This document shows, piece by piece, positions 36,556-46,108 of a stretch of DNA of 64,000 nucleotides. Made by a program: the position numbers and the translations under genes. Location: the NCBI RefSeq assembly GCF_000518885.1, contig NZ_JAEL01000008.1, positions 30,974 through 94,973 on the forward strand. Reading direction: 5' to 3'. Each line of letters opens with the position of its first letter. Within the stretch, counting starts at the first letter, position 1. The notes beneath the pieces are model-generated. The model was given only the letters and a program-made list of their open reading frames with translations, did not search any database and was not told where the DNA came from. Source of the DNA: Bacillus sp. J33. Lineage in GTDB: Bacteria > Bacillota > Bacilli > Bacillales > Cytobacillaceae.

Positions 36556-36700
36556 TTGAACTACTCACCGCTTAACACCCTTACGGGTTGTTTAAAGCGG
36601 GAGATTCCTAAAAACACCAGTGTATCCACTAGTTATTGATTAGGCGATCCCCGCAGTCCCTGCGGTTAGAAGTCTTACAGCTTCATTTTTAATATTGATA
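36556..36700 (-). ncRNA. Candidate omega RNA (TnpB guide RNA scaffold)
   Basis: The 3' end of tnpB and the right end of the element form the place where TnpB guide RNAs are made. Here a stem ccgcttta / taagcgg encloses a smaller aacccgtaagggtgt hairpin just before the right terminus. The guide would be the adjoining host sequence, beginning GTGATTTACAGTC at 36555. The 5' end of the RNA is not known. Confidence 0.6.
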
Positions 36701-37815
36701 CTTGCGTTAATATCTCGATCATGATAGGTTTGGCACTTAGGACATTCCCATTTACGCAATCCGAGATTTTTTACGTCTTTGTTTTGGTAGCCACAACAGG
36801 AACAAAGTTGACTGGAAGGAAAGTTTTTAGCCACCGTTACTACTTTTTTTCCATACCATTTTGCTTTGTATTTCATCATCGTTTTGAATTGTGACCAAGA
36901 TACTTCGCTAATGGCCTTAGCAAGGTGGTGATTCTTTAACAAATTCGATACAGACAAAGCTTCCATCCCGATTATATCGTGGTTTTTGACAATCTCAGTG
37001 GAAATTTTGTCCAAGTAATCTTTTCTCTTATTCGCAATCTTTTCATGAATACAGGCGACTTTCCTTTTGGCTTTGTACCAATTCGCACCGCCTATGGTTC
37101 GTCTGCTCATCACTTTTTGCGCTTTCGCTAACTTTTCTTCTAACGAACGGAAAAACTTTGGATTCGAGTAGATCATTCCATCTGAAAGAATGGCAAAATC
37201 TTTTAAGCCGATATCCAGCCCAATAGCTGAATTGGTTTTTGGTAATTCCGTTACCTCAGATTCGGTGGCTAAAGAAACAAAATATTTACCGGAAGGATTT
37301 CGCCTAATAGTAGCACTCAAAATTCGACCTTCGACTTCACGACTTTTTGCAAAGCGGACAAGACCGAGTTTGGGTAATTTAATAGAGTTGTTTATGACAG
37401 CTATATTTCCATTGGTATATTTGGTCGTATAAGATTGAATAGGATTCTTTTTGGACTTAAAACGTGGCTGCTTATTTTGCTTTTTGTAATAGCGATCATA
37501 GGAATCAGCTAACTGTTCGACTGATTTTTGGAGGGCAATACTATCGACTTCTTTCAAAAAAGAGTAGTGTTTTTTTAGTTTGGGAAGTGCTTTCACCGTT
37601 ACGTATTTATTTAAACATTTTCCTTTCCAGTTATTGGTTGAAAGTTGTCCATTTTGAACCATTTCTTGGACGATATACCAATAAGCATCTTTTTCTTTTT
37701 GTTTACCAAGGAAAAAGTTGAAGACGAATCTTGAACTGCCAATCGTCTTATGAATGAGTTCAGTCTGTTTTTTGTTGGGATACAAACGAAACTTATAGGC
37801 TTTATTGACCATCAT
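36640..37815 (-). CDS. tnpB: TnpB RNA-guided nuclease
   Basis: 391 residues, apparently intact. RuvC catalytic residues are present: Asp201 in GLDIGLKDF, Glu285 in [11 protein letters not shown] and Asp368 in HDRDINAS. The zinc ribbon has Cys338/Cys341 (CSCC) and Cys358/Cys361 (CPKC). The N-terminus [13 protein letters not shown] is typical. The ATG at 37815 has GGAGGT seven bases upstream; 27 upstream in-frame codons are element DNA. TnpB cuts DNA next to a short target motif, guided by RNA from the right end, and helps the element survive. Confidence 0.93.
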   Translation of the reverse strand: MMVNKAYKFRLYPNKKQTELIHKTIGSSRFVFNFFLGKQKEKDAYWYIVQEMVQNGQLSTNNWKGKCLNKYVTVKALPKLKKHYSFLKEVDSIALQKSVEQLADSYDRYYKKQNKQPRFKSKKNPIQSYTTKYTNGNIAVINNSIKLPKLGLVRFAKSREVEGRILSATIRRNPSGKYFVSLATESEVTELPKTNSAIGLDIGLKDFAILSDGMIYSNPKFFRSLEEKLAKAQKVMSRRTIGGANWYKAKRKVACIHEKIANKRKDYLDKISTEIVKNHDIIGMEALSVSNLLKNHHLAKAISEVSWSQFKTMMKYKAKWYGKKVVTVAKNFPSSQLCSCCGYQNKDVKNLGLRKWECPKCQTYHDRDINASINIKNEAVRLLTAGTAGIA

Positions 37816-37966
37816 GACGTTCACCTCCATCCAAATAAGAACATTTGTTCCTATTATACAATAGTGAACAATCCTTTGGCTACCGCCAACCGACATTCAT
37901 CTCCCACCTACTCATTGGGCTACGCCCTTCACCTTCCTTGAGGTGTGAGTCTTCTGTCGGTAAATG

Positions 37967-38017
37967 ATAAAGGATAAATAATATTAATAGTATGGCTGCA
38001 ATAATATCCCCCAACAT
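37967..38017 (-). pseudogene. N-terminal part of an IS-split small membrane protein
   Basis: ATG at 38017 with GGGGG seven bases upstream, then MLGDIIAAILLILFILY, a membrane helix, up to the left end of the IS element. Continues in frame at 36555 downstream of the element. Confidence 0.75.
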
Positions 38018-38163
38018 TGATAATCCCCCATTTTCTTTCAAAAAATATTCGCGAATAAGAACAGCCGCCCGGTTCTGCAGCTGATCATGAACCTCTACGG
38101 TTTTACTTTAAATACATTATTATTCCATAAAGTCATACATTTATATAATTCGTTGTAAATGAT

Positions 38164-39390
38164 TTACATTTTTGCATTTTCACTTTCCAAAATGCTGCCT
38201 TTCCCTCGAAGTTCCAGGCCGATAAACCCAAAAATAGAAGAAACGATTAATAAGCAGCCAGATAAAATATATACTAGACGTACTCCTATGAGATCTGTTA
38301 AAGCTCCAATTCCGAGTATAGAAAAGATAAAAATAAGTTGAACTAAAGTAGATTTTGCTGATAATATTTTTGTTAATGTACGTTCATCTGCACTATTTTG
38401 AAACATGGTTTCTTGAGCTAAATCCCTCATTTGATAGGATGGGCCCATTAATAACACAAGCAATAATGCAATGACCGGTTGGGATATGAACCCGTACACA
38501 AAAGTCAGAACGCCAAATGCTGCAGAGCCAGCCAGCATAAAAATGGTTAACCGCCCTTGCAAGAACTTAGAAAGCCGATAAACTAACAATCCTCCTATAA
38601 TAGTTCCCAAATAGTAGCCGCCATTTATATAACCCCACCAGGTTTCGCCTTTGCCAAGTGCATCTTCTTCATATGTTAACGTAACAGCTCCAATCCATAT
38701 TGTGCCAACCCATGCCTCCATTAAGTCCATTATAATAATAATTCTGAGCCCTTTATGATTGAAAAGATACTTCCATCCAATTGTTATACGAGCGATTAAG
38801 CTTTCTTGTGGCTGAATATTTGTTAAGTTACATACCTTTACAAACGATAAGCTGACGATAGATGTTAAAATTAAACAAACAGTGATGAGAAGAGTCGTTT
38901 GTTTGCCAAGAAAAGCTAGCAGTACCCCTCCGAAGGTCCAGCCAGCAAATAAAAAAGTTTGGTCAATACTCGATATCAGGCTATTGGCTTTCACTCTATA
39001 CTCTTCTGATACAATAGATTTAACAATAGATGATTTAACTGGCGAAAAAGCTCCATTAAAAAACGATATAAATCCCAACAAAATAAATATTATAATGATA
39101 TGTACTGTATTTAATTCTTGCAGAAATAGTACATATAAAATGATTAGGAATACCAGTTGGCTAAACTGCGAAACCATTAATAAATATGATAATTTAAATC
39201 TATCTGAAATTGCGGGTAAAAATAGATTGCTAATCATTCGTGAAACCACACTCACCAATGTAACAATTGCTGCTACAGCTGTTGAATCAGTTTCATCATA
39301 TAAATATAAAACAACTGCCATTGTATATAAAGCGAACCCAAGATTAGTCGAAGTTTGGCTCACTAATAAAGCATAAAAAGAACGATTCAC
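38164..39390 (-). CDS. MFS transporter
   Basis: 408 residues with about 12 membrane segments. It resembles the MFS_3 / enterobactin-exporter-like group (NRSFYALLVSQTSTNLGFAL at the start, FNGAFSPVKSSIVKSIV near 130, MRDLAQETMFQNSADERTL near 330). Probably a proton-driven exporter of a drug or small metabolite. The GTG at 39390 has GGAGG six bases upstream; the ATG just before it is followed by a stop in its frame. Single gene. Confidence 0.85.
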   Translation of the reverse strand: MNRSFYALLVSQTSTNLGFALYTMAVVLYLYDETDSTAVAAIVTLVSVVSRMISNLFLPAISDRFKLSYLLMVSQFSQLVFLIILYVLFLQELNTVHIIIIFILLGFISFFNGAFSPVKSSIVKSIVSEEYRVKANSLISSIDQTFLFAGWTFGGVLLAFLGKQTTLLITVCLILTSIVSLSFVKVCNLTNIQPQESLIARITIGWKYLFNHKGLRIIIIMDLMEAWVGTIWIGAVTLTYEEDALGKGETWWGYINGGYYLGTIIGGLLVYRLSKFLQGRLTIFMLAGSAAFGVLTFVYGFISQPVIALLLVLLMGPSYQMRDLAQETMFQNSADERTLTKILSAKSTLVQLIFIFSILGIGALTDLIGVRLVYILSGCLLIVSSIFGFIGLELRGKGSILESENAKM

Positions 39391-39751
39391 GCCATTCCTC
39401 CTTTCTCTGCAGCTTACCCCCGTTTGTCTAAATGGCACCTATATGATCCTAATAAAAATTTGAAAATAAAAGGTTTAAAAACCTGCCTGATGCCTACTGC
39501 CAATTATTTCAAAACAAGGAGTTTAACTCAAGTTTTTCCTATAAAAAACGCTGCTTTGAAAAAAGCGCACGTCTACGGAATTTTGAAGGATGCTTATGGA
39601 CTTTAATAATGGATCTTTAGTTGCTTTACAGCTTTTAAATGCTTGAGCAACCTGAAAATAGCAGTTTTTGTTATGTGCTTTATAGACAATTCATTCTGAA
39701 AAAAACACCAATTGGGCAGAGACAGTTTTGGTCATATCAGAACAATAAGAA
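39391..39751. other. Intergenic, nothing recognised
   Basis: One 60-codon plus-strand frame (39424-39606) starts inside the MFS leader, has no ribosome site and a random-looking composition. I see no RNA gene. Confidence 0.45.
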
Positions 39752-39774
39752 AAGGCTGCCGCAATGGCAGCCTT
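39744..39774 (-). terminator. Terminator of small membrane-protein gene
   Basis: Perfect 9-bp stem aaggctgcc / ggcagcctt with a 5-base loop and a U-rich run on the minus strand, about 30 bp after the stop at 39805. Confidence 0.85.
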
Positions 39775-39804
39775 GATCCTAAACCTTCGAACGTTCATGA
39801 ACAT

Positions 39805-39996
39805 CTAGATATTCGAACCTTTAGCAAAAAACATTAGAATAAGAGTAATGATTAGTGCTTGGGCAAAAGTTATCACAGCATCATTTTTCCAATAAGTTTT
39901 ACCAAATGGGCTCTTCTTTCCTCCTATTAAACTTAACAGCCTGGATATTATAAAACTGCAGAGCCAAATAGGTATAAAAGTTATCATAAATCCCAT
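39805..39996 (-). CDS. Small two-span membrane protein
   Basis: 63 residues, MGFMITFIPIWLCSFIISRL, with a second hydrophobic helix near residues 41-60 (ITFAQALIITLILMFF) and a basic loop KKSPFGKTYWKND between. The ATG at 39996 has AAAGGAG six bases upstream, and a clean terminator follows. Function unknown. Confidence 0.75.
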   Translation of the reverse strand: MGFMITFIPIWLCSFIISRLLSLIGGKKSPFGKTYWKNDAVITFAQALIITLILMFFAKGSNI

Positions 39997-40184
39997 TGTT
40001 TCTCCTTTCACTATAAAACGGTGCAACAGTCAGGTTAATAAGAATAGAATCGTTTAACCTGTTTTTTACAATACTCACTTTGACTTATAACACTTACTTC
40101 TTGTAATAAGTTAAGCTTATAATATTGATATATCGCCCTGATATAATCAATCAAGTGATACTGCTTCTTGTTCCAGAAACATAA

Positions 40185-40805
40185 TCAACTAACTTTACTA
40201 ATTATTATTTTTCTGTACATTCCATTCATCATTACATCTTTATCTTCACTTATCATTAAATTTACATTATTTCTACGGTACAGCTCTTCAAAATTCAATC
40301 CAATATCTGTTCCTAATACTTTAATTAGCGGTCTAAGAATTTTTTTTGGTAAAGATAATGTTTGTTCATTAGATACAAATTTGTCAAAAATAATTATTTT
40401 TCCTTCATTTTTTAAAACCCTCGCCATTTCCGATAGACATTTATCAGCATCAGGCACAACGGAAAGAATTAGGCTGGCAACTACATAATCAAAGGTTTCA
40501 TTATTAAACTTCATATTTTGTGCTTCCATTTCTATGAAATTTATAGTTGAATTCTTGAACTTTTTCCGGGCCCGATTTAGCATTTTAGGTGAAAAGTCAA
40601 TTGCAGTTATATTCAAATTGGATGAATTTATTAACTCCAGATCAGCACCGGTTCCTGCACCAACAAATAAAATTTTTTGTCCGCTTTTAAATGGAATCTG
40701 CTCAAAAATTTGCCTTCGAGCTTTTAAGAAAACACCTGAATTAAAAAACAGATCATAAATTGGAGACCAAATTCTATAAATAACTTTATTCCAAGAATGA
40801 TTCAT
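40185..40805 (-). CDS. SAM-dependent methyltransferase
   Basis: 206 residues, class I Rossmann methyltransferase. The SAM loop ILFVGAGTGADLEL is at about residue 45, the acidic ribose-binding residue in ITAIDFSPKML near 69, and the post-II region FDYVVASLILSVVPD near 107. Closest in pattern to UbiE/phospholipid N-methyltransferase-like proteins; substrate unknown. Ribosome site AGGAG eight bases before the ATG. Stands alone. Confidence 0.88.
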   Translation of the reverse strand: MNHSWNKVIYRIWSPIYDLFFNSGVFLKARRQIFEQIPFKSGQKILFVGAGTGADLELINSSNLNITAIDFSPKMLNRARKKFKNSTINFIEMEAQNMKFNNETFDYVVASLILSVVPDADKCLSEMARVLKNEGKIIIFDKFVSNEQTLSLPKKILRPLIKVLGTDIGLNFEELYRRNNVNLMISEDKDVMMNGMYRKIIISKVS

Positions 40806-40938
40806 TGGCTTTCCTCTCCTGAAATTCTCTTATAGCGCTCATATACAATTTCTTTGTACCTGCGCCCCAAAAGATTAAAAAAATATTGCATAGCTGCTCT
40901 CCTTGAACACTTATCTGTTTGCATAGAAGTATGCTAGA

Positions 40939-41337
40939 CTATTTAATACCTATGTGAATCTCTATTTGACCATTTGGGTAATATTTTTCAAAATCATATA
41001 AGTAAGCCCGCTCCAGAATCCCTTTCTCTTCGCGATCCCATATCTCTTTCCAAGCCTTAAGAATTCCAAATTCATCTGATGTATCTACTCTAAAAATTTC
41101 ATATTTACTGCTGCTTGGAATTTCAATTGAAGACTCGTTATCACTGCCTTCAATAGCTGCGCTTAGTGAATAATCACCCTTATAGTCGCTTTCGTAATCA
41201 GAATACAGACCATAGGTAATCGCATCTTGATTGTTCAAAAGACTTGATGCTCCTTTCCACATATCTGTAATCTTTTGCATGATATCATCATCTTTAAAAT
41301 TATTGGTTCTAATACTTTTAATAATCTTCAGGTTCAT
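40939..41337 (-). CDS. GyrI-like effector-binding domain protein
   Basis: 132 residues with the pattern of the stand-alone AraC effector-binding / GyrI-like domain: an early strand and helix (IIKSIRTNNFKDDDIMQKI), ITYGLYSDYESDYKGDYSLS, then the closing LERAYLYDFEKYYPNGQIEIHIGIK. The last segment is the family hallmark. No DNA-binding domain is attached. The ATG at 41337 has AGGAG eight bases upstream. It may bind small cationic or lipophilic compounds. Confidence 0.8.
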   Translation of the reverse strand: MNLKIIKSIRTNNFKDDDIMQKITDMWKGASSLLNNQDAITYGLYSDYESDYKGDYSLSAAIEGSDNESSIEIPSSSKYEIFRVDTSDEFGILKAWKEIWDREEKGILERAYLYDFEKYYPNGQIEIHIGIK

Positions 41338-41590
41338 GAATATGCTCCTATTAATTTGTTGTTTATATAATTCTGTAACATACAAAAATTTCCTTCTTAT
41401 TTAAATAATATGCCTATTATATAAGAAATACGATTTGTGGAGATGTATAACATTCACAATCCTTTTTATTTTCATATTCGTGTTTCATTTATACTACAGT
41501 CTGATTTTCTGTAAAGTGTCCCCATTCTATAAAACTTACAAAGGCTAATATGTAACTGCATAATCCATACTGCAAATTTCCCATAATATT
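41338..41590. other. Intergenic, nothing recognised
   Basis: AT-rich leader DNA between divergent genes, without an open frame or stable hairpin that I can support. Confidence 0.4.
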
Positions 41591-41596
41591 CATTTT

Positions 41597-41632
41597 TGGC
41601 TCTGTTAAATTTGATCCAGAGTATAACAGAAA
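41597..41632. repeat. Minimal remnant of R4-type repeat (R5)
   Basis: ggctctgttaaatttg is identical to the left end of the copy at 16016. It is followed after ten bases by tataacaga, an imperfect inverse of that end. The body is missing. Confidence 0.4.
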
Positions 41633-41696
41633 AGAAATTTTTCTTTTATCTCCAATTTGATATACTATCCCTATCTAAATAGAAGGTTGTGTCACG

Positions 41697-43057
41697 ATGG
41701 AATTTGCAAAAAATCAGGAAAAATTAAAGAGACGATTATCGTCAGTTCAATTAATTGTGTTATTTTATTTATCTGCTGTAATTGTGTCTACCATATTGTT
41801 AAGCCTGCCGATTGCTCATAGGCCCTATGTCGAACTGTCATTTATTGATACCCTGTTTACGGCAGTCAGTGCCATTAGCGTAACAGGTTTAACTGTAGTC
41901 TCAACAGCGGATACATTCAGTGTGCCGGGGTATTTTATATTAGCCTTTATTCTTCAATTTGGCGGAATCGGCATTATGACACTGGGAACCTTCATTTGGA
42001 TTCTCTTTGGGAAAAAAATTGGTTTAAAAGATCGGCAGCTCATTATGACAGATCAGAATCGTTCAACATTTTCCGGATTGGTTCAGTTAATGAGGCAGAT
42101 CTTAGTCATTGTAATTGTTATCGAACTAATTGGCGCTGTTATATTAGGAATTCACTTTCTAAAATATTTCCCTACTTGGCAAGAGGCGTTTGTACAAGGT
42201 TTCTTTGCATCTGTCAGTGCAACAACCAACGCAGGATTTGATATAACCGGCACTTCACTTGTTCCATTTGCACATGATTATTTTGTTCAGTTTATCAATA
42301 TAATTTTGCTTATCCTTGGCGCGATTGGCTTTCCTGTACTTATCGAAGTAAAGGAGTTTTTAACACACAAAGGAAATTATTCCTACAAATTTTCTTTGTT
42401 CACAAAGCTGACAACCCTGACTTTTTTTATCCTAATCATAGTTGGCGCCTTTTCATCTTTTTGTTTGACCGGAATCATTTTTTTGCAGATAAAACTTGGC
42501 ATGAATCCTTGTTTTATTCGTTATTCCAATCTACCTCCACTAGAAATGGCGGATTAGCTACGATGGATGTAAGTGAATTTTCTAATCCGACTCTGCTTTT
42601 TATGAGCGGACTGATGTTTATTGGGGCTTCCCCAAGCAGTGTTGGAGGTGGAATCCGAACCACCACTTTTGCTATTATGATGTTGAGCATATTCTTCTAT
42701 GCCAAAGGAAAGGATACGGTCAAAGTATTTGGCCGCGAAGTGCACCCAAGTGATATTCATGGATCATTCATTGTTATTACAACGGCTGCATTCATCTGTG
42801 CGTCCTCTATTATTTTAATGACAATGCTTGAACCATCATTTAGCATCATGGAAATCGTTTTTGAGGTTTCTTCTGCTTTTGGTACAACAGGATTATCAAT
42901 GGGGATTACACCCGAACTTAGCACAGCAGGGAAGTTTATCATACTTGCTCTCATGTTTATTGGCAGGATTGGTATTTTTTCATTCCTATTCTTAATAAGA
43001 GGAAAAACCGTTAAAGACAATTTTAAATATCCAAAGGAAAAGGTGATTATAGGGTGA
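41697..43057 (+). pseudogene. KtrB/KtrD-type potassium channel subunit, frameshifted
   Basis: TrkH/Ktr-family membrane protein broken into two frames. Codons 41697-42457 encode the first two pore repeats (SVTGLTVVST, ATTNAGFDITG). From 42461 a different frame continues FDRNHFFADKTWHESLFYSL, STRNGGL and SSAFGTTGLSMG, the third and fourth pore repeats. The join lies at a run of five T (42458-42462); one more T would restore a single reading frame of about 453 codons. Either the gene is dead, the T run is a sequencing slip, or frameshifting occurs. KtrD is the constitutive low-affinity K+ pore partner of KtrC. Confidence 0.8.
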
Positions 43058-43257
43058 TGAAACAAGATGGGTTGATTGTAATATTCAGTTGGATGTTTGC
43101 GGGCATGGTTTTGGCGAAAATCTTTTTATTTTTAATCATTGCCAACATTCATCGAGTATTGTGGATTGAATACCATTCTTCATTAACCATAATGATCATC
43201 ACACTTCTATTTGGAATATGCGGTTACTTCTATATTTATTTTTATAAACGCAAGTGA
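43057..43257 (+). CDS. 66-residue membrane protein coupled to ktrD
   Basis: Two membrane helices (LIVIFSWMFAGMVLAKIFLF and LTIMIITLLFGICGYFYIYF) and a basic tail YKRK. Its ATG lies within the stop of the Ktr gene (TGATGA), so it is translationally coupled and probably belongs to the same complex or regulation. A terminator follows 7 bp after the stop. I do not recognise the family. Confidence 0.65.
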   Translation: MKQDGLIVIFSWMFAGMVLAKIFLFLIIANIHRVLWIEYHSSLTIMIITLLFGICGYFYIYFYKRK

Positions 43258-43263
43258 AACTGT

Positions 43264-43292
43264 AAAAAGCTGCCTATTTCAGGCAGCTTTTT
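43264..43292. terminator. Bidirectional terminator between convergent Ktr genes
   Basis: Perfect 11-bp stem aaaaagctgcc / ggcagcttttt with a 7-base loop. The outer A and T runs serve both directions. Confidence 0.9.
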
Positions 43293-43309
43293 ACTTTACT
43301 TTCTGTTTA

Positions 43310-44632
43310 TCATCCAGTTAGAACATCTTCATTAGGATATTTCACTTTTGCTTTATCTGGATTCGCCAGCGAGAATGCCATGGTCAAAGGACCAAGTTTT
43401 CCTGCAAACATGATAAAGATGATCACAGCTTTACCGATAAAGGTTAGCGAACCAGTTAACCCCATTGACAAACCAACTGTTCCAAATGCAGAAATCACTT
43501 CGAATGCTACCTGGAGAAAAGGTGCCTCTTCTGTAATGTTTAAAATGAAGATGGCAACGCAAATTAAAAAAAGTCCAATGGTTGAAATGGCTAAAGCTCG
43601 CAAAACAATGGTCAGGCTGATCGTCCGTTTCCCTAATACCGTATTTTCTTTTCCCTTAAGGAACGTAATGACAGAGAACAAAATGACCAGGAACGTTGTC
43701 AATTTAATTCCCCCGCCTGTTGATGCACTCCCAGCACCTATAAACATTAATAGCAGGAATAAAAAGATCGTTCCCTCATGCAATGACGCAATATCAAGTG
43801 AATTAAAACCTGCTGTTCTTGGCGTTACCGCCTGGAAATAAGTCGCCCATAGCTTTTCTCCCCAGGAATTTAACCCGCCAAGTGTATTGGGATTATGATA
43901 CTCCAGCACAAAGATTATAAGCATCGCAAATACATTTATAACAAATGTTCCGATTACCATCATTTTGGAATGAAGACTCATTTTTCGAAATTCTTTCTTG
44001 TTCCACATATCGGCCAAAACTGTAAAACCGATACCGCCTATAATAAATAAAAAAGTAATAACAATATTGATCACCGGATCCCCTACATATCCCATCAGGC
44101 TGTCGGACCACAAGGCGAACCCGGCATTATTAAAGGCAGAAATAGCGTGAAAAAAACTGTAATATAAACCTTTAGCCCAACCGAACTCGGGCACCCATCT
44201 AATGGATAAAAATAACATGGCTGTAAGTTCTATAATAATGGAAAAAACAAATAAATTCCTTACTAAATGAATAACTCCCCCAATGGAAGTTTGATTTAAT
44301 GCCTGCTGGACGATTAGGCGCTCTTTAATGCCGATTTTTTTCCCAAGCACCATATAGATGAGAATAGCAAAAGACATGATTCCCAATCCGCCTAACTGTA
44401 TTAAGGAAACAATAACAATCTGGCCGAATAGAGTGTAGGCTGTTCCTGTATCCACAACGACAAGTCCGGTTACTGTCATGGCTGATGTAGCGGTAAACAG
44501 TGCATCTATCCAGCTAATTGATTCTTCCGTTGCAAAAGGAAGCTTTAGCAAAAGGGTGCCTAACACTATAAATGTAGCAAAAACAACAATAAGCAGCTGG
44601 GACGGGTTAAGTTTGATAATTCCCTTCTTCAC
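43310..44632 (-). CDS. ktrB: Ktr potassium uptake membrane subunit
   Basis: 440 residues with the four pore repeats of the TrkH/KtrB family; the selectivity-filter glycines lie in SAMTVTGLVVVDT, SAFNNAGFALWS, TPRTAGFNSLD and SAFGTVGLSMGLT. Uninterrupted. The GTG at 44632 follows AAGGAG at six bases, just 2 bp before the stop of the upstream ktrA frame, so ktrA and ktrB form an operon. KtrB conducts K+ with Na+ and is gated by the KtrA ring. Whether it is regulated here is doubtful because ktrA carries a stop codon. Confidence 0.92.
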   Translation of the reverse strand: MKKGIIKLNPSQLLIVVFATFIVLGTLLLKLPFATEESISWIDALFTATSAMTVTGLVVVDTGTAYTLFGQIVIVSLIQLGGLGIMSFAILIYMVLGKKIGIKERLIVQQALNQTSIGGVIHLVRNLFVFSIIIELTAMLFLSIRWVPEFGWAKGLYYSFFHAISAFNNAGFALWSDSLMGYVGDPVINIVITFLFIIGGIGFTVLADMWNKKEFRKMSLHSKMMVIGTFVINVFAMLIIFVLEYHNPNTLGGLNSWGEKLWATYFQAVTPRTAGFNSLDIASLHEGTIFLFLLLMFIGAGSASTGGGIKLTTFLVILFSVITFLKGKENTVLGKRTISLTIVLRALAISTIGLFLICVAIFILNITEEAPFLQVAFEVISAFGTVGLSMGLTGSLTFIGKAVIIFIMFAGKLGPLTMAFSLANPDKAKVKYPNEDVLTG

Positions 44633-44633
44633 A

Positions 44634-45290
44634 CTACACTCCTTCTTTCTCAAATCGCTTAATATCTTTGTTATGTCCCATAACGATCAGTACATCCCCC
44701 TTTAAAATGACCTCCTCGGCCGATGGGGATACGATAATGTCTTTTCCTCTTTGAATGCCGACAATATTGCAGCCGTACTTTGCCCTAATATCCAGCTCGA
44801 TTAAAGATTTGTTATGCACTTTGTTTGAAGCAACGATTTCAACCATGCTGTAATCCTCTGACAGCTCAATGTAATCAATGATTTTATCTGATACGATATG
44901 GTTCGCTATCCGCTTCGCCATATCCCTTTCCGGATGAATGACACGGTCAACACCTATTTTTTCAAGCACTCTGGCATGATAATCGTTATGTGCTTAAGCC
45001 CAAACCTTAGATATCCCCATCTCTTTCAAAACCAATGAAGTCAGGATGCTCGACTCGATATTTTCACCAAAGGATATAAAAGCATGATCAATATTTCTAA
45101 CCCCAACTTGCTTAAGAGCTTCTTCGTCAAACCCATTGATCTGAGCAGCAAAAGTAACGAACTCGGAATATTGATTCACTTTTTCCTGATCAATATCTAA
45201 TGCCAATACCTCGGCACCCAATTCATAAAATTCTTTAACCAGGCTGCCGCCAAATCTCCCTAAACCAAAAACAGCATATTGCTTCTTCAT
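44634..45290 (-). pseudogene. ktrA: KtrA-type regulatory subunit with in-frame TAA
   Basis: From the ATG at 45290 the frame encodes the RCK-N domain (YAVFGLGRFGGSLVKEFYELG; LALDID) up to GISKVWA, then TAA at 44994-44996. In the same frame it continues AHNDYHARVLEKIG, VIHPERDMAKRIANHI and the RCK-C domain to GHNKDIKRFEKEGV. A single substitution (AAA to TAA would suit the expected lysine) explains the break. Full length would be 218 residues, normal for KtrA. Downstream of a c-di-AMP riboswitch. Confidence 0.85.
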
Positions 45291-45322
45291 TGCAAATTTA
45301 CCTTCCTTTCTAAAAATGAACA

Positions 45323-45353
45323 CAAAAAGACCATTCTTAATAAAAGAATGGTC
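45323..45353 (-). terminator. Riboswitch expression-platform terminator
   Basis: Perfect 10-bp stem gaccattctt / aagaatggtc with a 5-base loop and a run of five U on the minus strand, between the aptamer and the ktrA ribosome site. In this class ligand binding turns transcription off. Confidence 0.88.
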
Positions 45354-45365
45354 AATGGCTTCATT

Positions 45366-45512
45366 AACCCTTCTCTCAATAGCGCTTACGGAGTTAGCTG
45401 TCGGATTAGGGATTGAGAGCATCCCTTCTCAGCTTAATTTGCCAAGATTCACCCCAAGATAAACATGGTTTATCAAAATTGGTTCCCCCGCTCAAAAGAT
45501 TCAGCTTAAGGT
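45366..45512 (-). ncRNA. ydaO/yuaA c-di-AMP riboswitch
   Basis: On the minus strand the hallmark blocks occur in order: gcgggggaacca, ggggtgaatc, then ctctcaatccctaatccgac, agctaactccgtaagcg and attgagaga. The paired ctctcaat / attgagag flank the conserved core. Placed directly ahead of ktrA, as in B. subtilis, with a terminator between. High c-di-AMP would switch off the K+ uptake operon. Limits are approximate to about 10 bases. Confidence 0.93.
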
Positions 45513-45539
45513 TTATGTATAAAATAATAAATATAAATT

Positions 45540-45930
45540 ACTCCTATAAATTTCCCGTGTCAATACAATTTTATAAAAATTAACAAATAAAGTTTATTAA
45601 ACCGATATGCTTCAATCCTTATAATAAACAAACTTAGGGGAGATCAAATTCAGAGAAAAAACCTAATAGCATCGTATCATTGGATGGAATGAGAGAGCCA
45701 AGAAGTTAATTGAAATTCTAACCTCTCTTTCACCTGTTAGGATATTTTGCTAAATCGGATATAAGCAGCATCAGTGAAAACTAGCATTAAAAAACTTGAT
45801 TCCTGATGATTGATGACACTTATCACCTTCTACTCAATAGGTAAAACATAATTTATACTTGTTCGTGGATTGCTTAGGATATATTTCTGCGAATAACCTT
45901 AACAAAGGATACTTAAAACGATAAAGAAAG
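45540..45930. other. Intergenic, nothing recognised
   Basis: AT-rich DNA upstream of the riboswitch (including the ktrAB promoter, not pinpointed). No open frame with a ribosome site. Confidence 0.4.
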
Positions 45931-45932
45931 GT

Positions 45933-45970
45933 AATAAAAAAAATCCTCTGAGTAAAAATCAGAAGGATTC
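45933..45970 (-). terminator. Terminator-like hairpin
   Basis: Stem aatcctctga / tcag-aaggatt with one bulge, followed by eight U on the minus strand. It is 140 bp past the stop of the gene at 46109, its probable source of transcripts. Confidence 0.65.
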
Positions 45971-46108
45971 TAAGCTCTTTTTTAGTAACTCTTACGCTTT
46001 GTTGGAATTCTATTTGATGTAGAATTATTAGTAAAGCATAGCTGATCTTGTTGGCAAGGAATCAACAAATGCCTTATTCTTTATATACTCACTCTATTTG
46101 ATAACACA

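Larger units (their letters stand above)
36556..37966 (-). mobile_element. IS200/IS605-type element, TnpB only
   Basis: About 1.4 kb holding only tnpB (no tnpA), as in IS1341-type elements. Ends are set by rejoining the broken host gene in frame. In the element's orientation the left flank ends ATCCTTTAT and the right end is GTGAGTAGTTCAA, followed by host GTGATTTAC. There is no target duplication, as expected. Both ends carry subterminal hairpins: gggcgtagccc and cacct/aggtg near the left end, and ccgctt...aagcgg near the right end. The junction could shift by a base or two. Confidence 0.85.

Noticed and set aside
39424..39606. 60-codon plus-strand frame
   Set aside because: No ribosome site, overlaps the leader of the MFS gene, composition not protein-like.
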